Source of the DNA: Bolinopsis microptera
Lineage: Eukaryota > Ctenophora > Tentaculata > Lobata > Bolinopsidae
Assembly (NCBI RefSeq): GCF_026151205.1
Contig: NC_087079.1
Coordinates: 16,858,945 to 16,922,944, forward strand
Direction of reading: 5' to 3'
Length of the DNA: 64,000 nucleotides
Positions 57,901 to 64,000 of this stretch are shown piece after piece. Positions within the stretch are counted from its first letter, which is position 1, and each line of letters opens with the position of its first letter. Position numbers and translations under genes: made by a program. The notes beneath the pieces were generated by a model. It saw only the letters and a list, made by a program, of their open reading frames with translations, did not search any database and was not told where the DNA came from.

Positions 57901-60900
57901 ACGCCGGTTATGTGTTAATTAATTACAGGCATAGCAACGAGTTTTTGGTGCTTGACGACTGTTACAAACGGATCAATCATCAATTTAAGTGTTATTTTGG
58001 TGAAACAAGCTTAATAAATTACCGAGTGATAAAATTCAGCACGTCTGAAGTCAAAACAAATAAAATTATGATATCAGCAGTCAGCTGATAAACTCGTGGC
58101 TGTGGGCTGATTATTTAACAGTTAATCGACACTGAATGGTAGAAAGCATTGGAATACATAGTTGAGAACAGATGTTACTTTACAGTTACATTCAAGAAGC
58201 AACTATAATATCAAGATTGGGGCATGCTTTTAAAGAATCGTATAACAAATAAAAGGCTCGAAAGTCGATGGTGCTGTGATGTGTCGAGTAAGCATCAAAA
58301 TGTATTAGTTTATGTTAGATACAAATAATAACTAAGACGAGACAGCATATTTTATTACAGTCAATAAGTTGGCATACGATGCAGTAATATGACGTGACAT
58401 GATACGCATATCGTTAACTCGTTATTGTTAACACGAAACAAAACCGCGCAAAGTATGAAATGATCTACAACCAAACCACATTCAGATCGACGGCGACACC
58501 TCAAATGCGCGCAGGATTTTTCAAGTTCTGCACGCCTAATATAATATAAACGATTATTACATTGTACATGCGCCAAACACCACTCTGGGATACAATAAAG
58601 TAGAACAATTAAATTGTATGCAGTAGGGAAATTTGATCGTGCGTGGTGTTACCGCGGCGAAATTCTTGTTGATTAATCAGTTTTATGAAGGAGCTATCTT
58701 GGTAAAATTTTGTAGTATATATGAAGATTTGTTCACGGGCTTGTTGCCGATTTGGATTCTTTTAGCCGTTTTCATTTTATTGTTTCTTTTGGGGAAAAAT
58801 TTGTGATTGTTGTTGTGTTTCAAATGTTTTATTTGTTGTTGTTATATTTCGTAGTATTAATAGATAATTTTAACAATGTAAACTTTGCAGCTATGTAAGT
58901 TTTCAGTACGTCCAGTTTTATGCAAAGGCATGTAGCCGAAACTTCGACAAAGAATTAAGTTTTTAAAACACACTGAGTGGAACTCTCATTTCGTTCGTCA
59001 ACTACAATAAAATAAGTGGACATTACGCTTTCTATAGCTCGAATTTTTAAAGCTCCATGCATTTCTATCTTCTTCTATTTGAATCATATGATGATTTTTG
59101 AAGTTTTGGTAATATTTTATCATATACTTGAATAGAAACTAAGCCGTAATCAAGCAGATGTTAACAACACATTGTTATGATTTCAGGGTTTGCCGACAGG
59201 AACAGCACTGATAGAATATCTCTACCACACTGCTGAGATCCTTACTGCCTCCCCCTACTACAAGATAATGCTGGCTTTAATACGGGCTGCATTTGCACCT
59301 ATGTCGAAGTAAGTCCCCACTACAATCTAAATGCTGGCTTTAATACGTCGTGCTTTTGCGCATTATAGTCAAGTAAGTAGCCTCCCCCCCAACTCAAGAA
59401 ATGCTGGGCTTTAATACGGGCTGCTTTGCGCCTTATTCCAGTAAGTTAAGCCTTCCCCCAGACTACAAATAATGCCTGGCTTAAAATACGGGCTGCTTTT
59501 GCACCTTATGTCAAGTAAGTAGCCTCCCCCTACTACAAGATAATGCTGGCTTTAATACGGGCTGCTTTTGCGCCTCATGTCAAGTAAGTAGCCTCCCCCT
59601 ACTACAAGATAATGCTGGCTTTAATACGGGCTGCTTTTGCGCCTTATGTCAAGTAAGTAGCCTCCCCCTACTACAAGATAATGCTGGCTTTAATACGGGC
59701 TGCTTTTGCGCCTTATGTCAAGTAATGTAAGCCTCCCCCCCTACTACAAGATAATGCAGGCTTTAATAACACGGCTGCATTTGCGCCTTATGTCAAGTAA
59801 GTAGCCTCCCCCTACTACAAGATAATGCTGGCTTTAATACGGGCTGCTATTGCGCCTTATGTCAAGTAAGTAGCCTCCCCCTACTACAAGGATAAAGCTG
59901 GCTTTAATACGGGCTTGCTTTTGCGCCTTAAGTCAAGTAAAGTATCCTCCCCCAACGACAAGATAAAGCTGCAGGCTTTAATACGGGCTGCTTATTGGCG
60001 CCTATGTCAAGTAAGTAGCCATCCCCGAACTACAAGAAAATGCTGCCTTATACGGCTGCTTTTGCGCCTTAAAATTCAATAAGTACCGTTCCCCTACTAC
60101 AAGAAAATGGGGCGATGTGTGCATTAAAAAGGGCGGGTTGTGCTTTAGTTGCGGCTTATGTCGAGAGTTATCGCTGATAAGCCTTCCCCTAGTACTACAA
60201 GATATGCCTGGCTTTAATACGGGGCTGCTTTTGCGCCTATGTCAAGTAAGTAGACCTTCCCGCCTACTTCAACAAGATTAATGCCTGGCTTAATACGGGC
60301 CTGCTTTTGCGCCTTATGTCAAAGTAAGTACCTTCCCCCTACTAACTACAAGATTAATGCTGGCTTTAATACTGGCCTGCTTTTGCGCCATCAGTGGTCA
60401 ACTAAGTAGCCTCCCCCTACCTACAAGATAAATGCTTGCTATTAAATACGGCTGGCTTTTGGTGCGCCTTATGTCAAGTAAGTAGCCTCCCTACTACAAG
60501 AATAATGCTGGCTTTAATACGGGCTGCTTTTGCGCCTTATGTCAAGTAAGTAAGCCTCCCTCCCCAACTACAGAGATGAGATGCTGGCTTTAATAACGGC
60601 TGCTTTTGCGCCTTATGTCAAGTAAGTTAGCCTCCCCCTACAACAAGATACTAGCTGGCTTTAATAGGGCTGCTTTTGCGCCTTATGTCAAAGTAAGTAT
60701 CCTCCCCTACTACAAGATAATGCTGGCTTTAATACGGGCTGCTTTTGCGCCTTATGTCAAGTAAGTAGCCTCCCCCTACTACAAGATAATGCTGGCTTTA
60801 ATACGGGCTGCTTTTGCGCTTTAAGTCCAAGTAATGCCCTCCACCAACTACAAGATCATCTGGCCTTTAATACGGGGCTGCTTTTTATGCGCCTTATGTC

Positions 60901-63900
60901 CAAGTAAGTAGCCTCCCCCCTACTACAAGATAATGCTGGCTTTACTACGGGCTTGCATTTTCGCCTTATGTCAAGTAAGTAGCCACCCCCCACAACAAGA
61001 TAATGCTGGCTTTAATACGGGGGGGCTTGCTTATGCGCCTTATGTCTAGTAAGTAGCCTCCCCTACTACAAGATAATGCAGTCTTTAATACGGCTGCTTT
61101 GCGCCTTAATGTCAAGTTAAGTAGCCCCCCCTACTACAAGAAAATGCTGGCTTTAATACGTGCTGCCTTTTGCGCCTTATGTCAAGTAATAGCCACCCCC
61201 TAACTACAAGTATCATGCTGTCATTAATAACGTCTGCTTTTGGCGCCTTTATGTCAAGTAAGTTATAAACATAGTTATAAACACAGCTTCAATAATTATA
61301 AACGCAGTTATAGAAGCAGTAGTTGCAGTCGTTGAAGCGAACATTGGATTTCAGGAACACTAATATATATTATCTTGTCAGTCCTTGTTACCAATTAATT
61401 TTGTTCAGGTTTTTGGAGCTGTGGCTGTGTGAGGGACGGGTCTAGTGACGACGGACGAGGTTTAATGTTGTCGATCACATCATCGAGTGGATAACAAAGA
61501 GACTATCTCTTCTGGCAGGTATGTACAACGTTTTTACCAAATATTTAACGGATAATTACCATGAACAAAGTAAGTGAAATTATAAAGTGACGTTTAAATG
61601 CCTACCAGTAGAACTTGCTTTCTTTGCAAGACTTCTAATTCACATACTTGTACAGATATAATAACACAAGTTGTCTATGTTTCAGTACGCGTACACGGAG
61701 CGAGAAGAAGTGAAATTGCCGGGATTCCTGGAGGAGTTAAGGGAGCAACTTGTCAACACAGGCAAACTAATCAACCTCTTCCGGCTATGTGTTCCCGATG
61801 GCAGTTTTAATTGTTTCTCTCAATTATCTGAATTAATTTGAATTATCCTGCGACCTGTCTGTGCCATGATTGTCGTCGTTGGATCAGATATAGAGTGAGC
61901 CACTAGCTCACTTAGTAAAACCTTGTGTTCTAATTTTTTTTGATCCAGATAACTCTAATTTTAACAAATCTTTCAGCACCCGCTTAGTGTATCAAAGATA
62001 CGGCCCCCGAAATTACAACTGACGTTTAATGACCATAACATAACACTGAACATGAAGAAGTGGGAATCTTATCAAGATGCTGTTGAGAGGTGAGCAGTCA
62101 ACTTCTTTGTTGGGTGTTGAAATTTGTGGGGCCATTTTTCTACACCTTGAGGCGTATGTTAGTTTGTTCTACAGTACTAGCTACGAAGATCTATTTTGGA
62201 ATTCACTCACTTTTGATTAGATCTTTGGTGTGTATAATGCATATACATTTAATAACGATAAACAAACGTTTATCTATAGGGAATTAAACACACAAGCTGT
62301 CGTGAGGGACATGAAGAAACGAGAAGAGGAAGATCGTAGAATAGCGAAGCTTGCCGCCGCAAAGGACGATGCTAGAAGAAGGTATCTTGTAATTCTTAAT
62401 TAATTCCTTTTAAAACTAGAAACATGTAATTACGGGACAGCAAGTTGGCAGGCAACGAACTGATATTTGCATAAATTCTTCACTCCTCACTCTTCACTCC
62501 TCAGGATAGGGATGATAATGGCGGAAGCAGGAGCGCTGCGTGCCAGTGCTGTCTCCAACAAGAAACAAGAACTGCAGCGGTTACAAGAGCAGATGTTAGA
62601 CAGAGCAGAACAGAGAGCGGCTATGTTGGAGGCTGAGAAGAAGGAGGAAACGGAGAGGATTGAGAGGAATCAAACTGAGCAATACGAGGTGGTGTACCTG
62701 ATGTATCTGTAAATGTACCTGATGTACCTGTAGCTGTAAATGTACCTGATGTACCGTAGCTTGTAAATGTATCCTGGTGTAACTGTAAATAAACTTGTGT
62801 GTTTTAAAAAGAAGCGTGATTAAAGTTTGAGTGGTCCTAGGGCTACATGGCTTATAGATTATTATTCAGATAAAAAATTATTAACTGCTAATTACAGTAA
62901 TAAAAGCCCCCTCCGCCAAATTTACAATATTCTCCTTGCAGTTGGTAGGAAAAATGCGAGCCCAGCTAGAAGAATACTACGGCTCACTAACCAGAGAGAA
63001 AGCTCGTGAAGAAAGACGTAGTCTCTGGAGGATACAGAGGATGAAATTAAACAGACTTCGTCGAGCTCACCTCATGTTGGAAGCCAGCCATCTTAACACA
63101 GAACTGCGACAAAAACTGGAAGAAAACAGGCCGAGTGGAAGTCAGGTTATTCAGTCGGATGTTCAAGGACAAGGCACGCAGTCTGACCTTGGGACTGTTT
63201 CAAACCCTGAGACTTCACCAACACTTTCTCAGACTTCTGATAATACAGACTTTATTAGTGAGACTGTGTTAATTGATGCTGGTTCTAAAACTAGAAAAAC
63301 TTGGGATCAACCTATCAACATCAAATATTAAACATCATTCCGACGAAAATGATGAGGCTGTGAAGCTTCAAGATATAAGCATTTCTAGTAGTGTGAATGA
63401 TAATGGTAATGATATCGGGAATTTTGATGCTTCTGATAATGATTCTGAAATTTCGTTTACCGTGAGTCCTGGAAATCCATGCAAATCGGATACCGATGAA
63501 ACTGAGGTTTCAAATTCTAAGGAGCCCTTATCTCGACTTAATAGTGAAGGAAGTGATATGAAGAATGTTTTGTATTCTGGAAAAGGTGAATCGATTCCAG
63601 AGCATCACGTGACATCAAAGCATGAACCCGATGGGCAAATGAAAGACGTTTTGTACGGAAAATCAGAGACTGATAAAACTGAACATCCAAAATCTAAGGA
63701 GCCTCTATCAAGACTTGACAGCGAAGGAACTGAAATGAAAAATATTCTTTATTCTTGCCAGAGTTCAGGTAAAACCGTATGATTCGAATAAGAAGGATCC
63801 ATTGTCCAGGCTTGATAGTGAGGGAAGTGAAATGAAAGACATTTTGTATTCGAATAATTCCCAATCTAACGATCACATTGTTGCTTCAAATGAACCTGCT

Positions 63901-64000
63901 GGACAAATGAAGGGGCTCCTTTATGGAGAGGAATCAACATCTGATGATAAAAGTGATGACTCGGAATTGAAGAAGCCCTTATCAAGACTAGACAGTGAAG
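41773..64000 (+). CDS. TUBGCP6: Gamma-tubulin complex component 6 (runs off right edge)
   Basis: Gamma-tubulin ring complex subunit for microtubule nucleation at centrosomes. Exons fitted by phase: 41773-41898, 42174-42297, 42634-42899, 43061-43287, 43471-43622, 43803-43905, 44333-44510, 49007-49100, 49255-49385, 49622-49714, 59187-59308, 61409-61518, about 61686-61803, 61977-62089, 62280-62381, 62505-62688 and 62942 onward. GRIP1-type parts include YTGVSPDSLVDCLYSIAYSG, GLPTGTALIEYLYHTAEIL and FLELWLCEG. The GCP6-specific coiled part has LEEYYGSLTREKAREERRSL followed by WRIQRMKL, then a serine-rich repeat domain. Exon 12 has in-frame stops (61439 on), yet its other frames give family sequence (FNVVDHIIE, DYLFWQ), so small indels break it. 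The last exon has a one-base shift in an A-run near 63296 and another near 63775. Family sure; integrity uncertain. Confidence 0.88.
43926..44330 (+). repeat. TTACATGTAA repeats and partial copies of TUBGCP6 exon 7
   Basis: Palindromic units like TTACATGTAACTG and TTACAATATGTAACTG surround two false starts of exon 7. Acceptor plus AGGAAGGTCCTACAAGAGCG through CCCAAGTGT lies at 44128-44180, and acceptor plus 13 bases at 44278-44291. The true exon starts at 44333. Confidence 0.85.
44511..45926. other. TUBGCP6 intron sequence upstream of the nested glycosyltransferase
   Basis: AT-rich intron DNA, with a C-run near 45483. No gene or repeat recognised. Any promoter of the nested gene would lie here; none is obvious. 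Confidence 0.4.
45927..47334 (+). pseudogene. Type II membrane glycosyltransferase (B4GALNT1-like, ricin-type N-terminal domain), two frameshifts
   Basis: Intronless frame in TUBGCP6 intron 7. Basic cytosolic start, then a signal anchor (ILFLLAMIVASVLFFSY, residues 21-37). A lumenal part with repeated Q-x-W/Cys spacing (IQLWYQGKCVG, GKCLQLG, GSYLQLQG) looks like a beta-trefoil. The catalytic part has VTVVTKTARRPHLVMRMVQS, LAIAYDD, GIAQGRNLALEHV, the metal-binding VDDDNIF (nt 46950), LAGGTF and NVFLARTRDIIDVGGW, as in the GT2/GT12 beta-1,4-N-acetylgalactosaminyltransferases. Frame changes by one base at about 46769 (in KYP|DLLAIA) and again at about 47262, after which EYVPMLRS ends at 47334. 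Codons and motifs are otherwise intact, so the shifts may be recent or sequence errors. The exact sugar is unknown. Confidence 0.7.
47725..48800. repeat. Three tandem copies of a unit of about 365 bp
   Basis: GGTCATTCAAGAAAAATTCA starts each unit (47731, 48073, 48452), followed by a GTAGGACAT block, CTCACTGATTGGTCACTGG-like and AAAAATCTTCCAAAATCTCT. Units are diverged by substitutions and indels. Non-coding; frames inside are accidental. Confidence 0.85.
48876..48937. repeat. GTGAAA hexanucleotide microsatellite
   Basis: About nine GTGAAA/AGTGAA repeats, 70 bp upstream of the acceptor of TUBGCP6 exon 8. Confidence 0.97.
50233..51154 (-). CDS. PLE C-terminal half: end of RT, Cys motif, GIY-YIG endonuclease
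   Basis: Starts after the TTAA insertion site with NSLNRDIQFTYECSKDC and contains FLDLNIYMN (RT block 7-like). A helical linker and a Cys cluster KCYQCDKSC follow, then the GIY-YIG domain LICQICNKSYIGETGR...RAWEH, ending TWKLM. Differs from the plus copy by about one residue (RCKDY versus RYKDY). Confidence 0.9.
51236..54368. mobile_element. Fold-back element with arms of about 0.95 kb
   Basis: Left arm 51236 to about 52205 is the reverse complement of about 53413-54368 (outer motif AGTAGCAGGGAATAGTTGAG), with a unique centre of about 1.2 kb. Both arms contain the same frames, one with YQIGQLLWSFFDNFCAQVIK and one with YPTISVLLVNLNILQLVKTT; these may be remnants of coding sequence but match nothing I know. 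The centre has only small frames. Confidence 0.85.
54369..54960. mobile_element. Compact 590-bp fold-back MITE
   Basis: Two arms of about 290 bp (TATCTATCAGATGCTTTTGA inward) are near-perfect reverse complements meeting at about 54665, giving one long hairpin. It directly abuts the larger fold-back and continues into the TTAA element end. Confidence 0.9.
55031..56095 (-). CDS. PLE N-terminal half: reverse transcriptase
   Basis: Open from the junction at 56095 (RKPEDFKFQPQQINNPAKEH) through IVIKVADKDKQFVISDKTFY. RT motifs follow: ADVKSLYTNVP, LGMGVKPAPPFAIIYV and the active site RYVDDCF, up to LLFNYI, where the TTAA element interrupts it. The frame upstream of the junction is lost. Confidence 0.9.
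56096..57705 (+). CDS. PLE reverse transcriptase with GIY-YIG endonuclease, 5'-truncated
   Basis: About 536 residues from the element; the ATG at 56068 lies in junction sequence and is incidental. RT motifs: PVTSQVDSPAERLGHFVTN, ADVKSLYTNVP, LGMGVKPAPPFAII and RYVDDCF. Then FLDLNIYMN, a Cys-rich KCYQCDKSC, and the GIY-YIG core CNKSYIGETGR with the downstream Arg and EH. This is the uninterrupted version of the minus copy. The missing N-terminus, about the first quarter of a typical PLE protein, makes it non-autonomous as it stands. Confidence 0.92.
57735..58670. mobile_element. 0.94 kb insertion in the plus PLE 3' flank
   Basis: Absent from the minus copy, where GATAATTTTT runs straight into GATTAATCAG. 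Starts TTCCCTACTCTTGCCGAAGG, with a small hairpin (CTTGCCGAAGGCAAAAAG). Contains a TATAAAAGGA motif at 57873 and GCGCGCGCGA. No recognised coding sequence; type unknown. Confidence 0.7.
59243..61262 (+). repeat. 69-bp tandem array of the TUBGCP6 exon 11 end plus its splice donor
   Basis: About 30 copies. Each has CCTCCCCCTACTACAAGATA, ATGCTGGCTTTAATACGGGC, TGCTTTTGCGCCTTATGTCA and AGTAAGTAG: the coding end of exon 11 (YYKIMLALIRAAFAPYVK) followed by its GTAAGT donor. The first copy is the exon itself. The middle (60050-60480) is ragged with indels. The last copy leads into intron sequence at 61262. Confidence 0.96.
63480..64000 (+). repeat. Serine-rich repeat domain of TUBGCP6
   Basis: Alternating motifs PLSRL[DN]SEG.[ED]MK[ND][IV]LYS and GQMK[DG][VL]LYG recur at least three times with spacing of about 45-50 residues and continue past the window. 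Vertebrate GCP6 also has an internal repeat domain at this position, a PLK4 target, but with a different motif. Confidence 0.85.

Larger units (their letters stand above)
56096..59016 (+). mobile_element. Penelope-like element, plus copy
   Basis: Mirror image of the minus copy, starting abruptly at the codons PWIGEHCNPYLP. Coding to 57705, then 3' flank homologous to the minus copy but split by an insertion at 57735-58670. It ends before TGGACATTAC (59017-59026), which also occurs at 49823-49832 on the other side of the pair. Confidence 0.9.

Noticed and set aside
58361-58576. 71-codon minus-strand frame in the insert at 57735-58670
   Set aside because: No motif or codon pattern; likely chance.

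Overview
This is animal nuclear DNA, probably from an early-branching marine invertebrate. Genes carry many short exons with GT-AG introns, intergenic DNA is AT-rich, and the gene set is metazoan (Aurora kinase, RPP30, a CatSper sperm channel, GTF3C6, a PIM-like kinase, TUBGCP6). A non-LTR element with an AlkB-like ORF1 and Penelope-like elements with a GIY-YIG domain fit a cnidarian-grade genome, but I cannot fix the species.

Layout. 1-17.4 kb (minus strand): a C2H2 zinc-finger gene lies upstream of an Aurora kinase. A head-to-tail duplication of about 3.9 kb has produced an extra 5'-truncated zinc-finger gene and an extra 3'-truncated Aurora between the complete ones. The last Aurora intron holds a 6.6 kb G-rich minisatellite. 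17.8-20.7 kb (minus): a two-TM probably mitochondrial protein (TMEM186-like) and RPP30. 21.5-25.5 kb: a damaged LINE whose ORF1 has AlkB-like and SAP-like domains. 28.6-31.5 kb (plus): a seven-exon CatSper gene. 32.2 kb: GTF3C6. 32.9-41.0 kb: a 14-exon helical-repeat gene, possibly MEI1, with an intronless PIM-like kinase nested in an intron. 41.8-64 kb: TUBGCP6, open at the right edge. Its introns hold an intronless glycosyltransferase with two frameshifts and a 9.2 kb nest of transposons: a head-to-head pair of Penelope-like elements flanked by a 10-bp target duplication, one of them interrupted by a TTAA-flanked element that itself holds two fold-back elements.

Two patterns stand out. First, short tandem arrays repeatedly sit exactly on exon-intron boundaries and multiply splice sites: TUBGCP6 exon 11 donor about 30 times, the MEI1-like exon 8 acceptor 7 times, the CatSper exon 5 donor about 11 times, plus smaller cases. 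Second, single-base indels occur in several otherwise well-conserved coding exons. They are concentrated enough to suggest residual assembly error as well as real decay.

Functionally the genes are ordinary housekeeping and cell-division genes (Aurora, gamma-tubulin complex, RNase P, TFIIIC) and germline genes (CatSper, possibly MEI1). They do not form a pathway cluster. The interesting biology is in the mobile elements and the boundary arrays.
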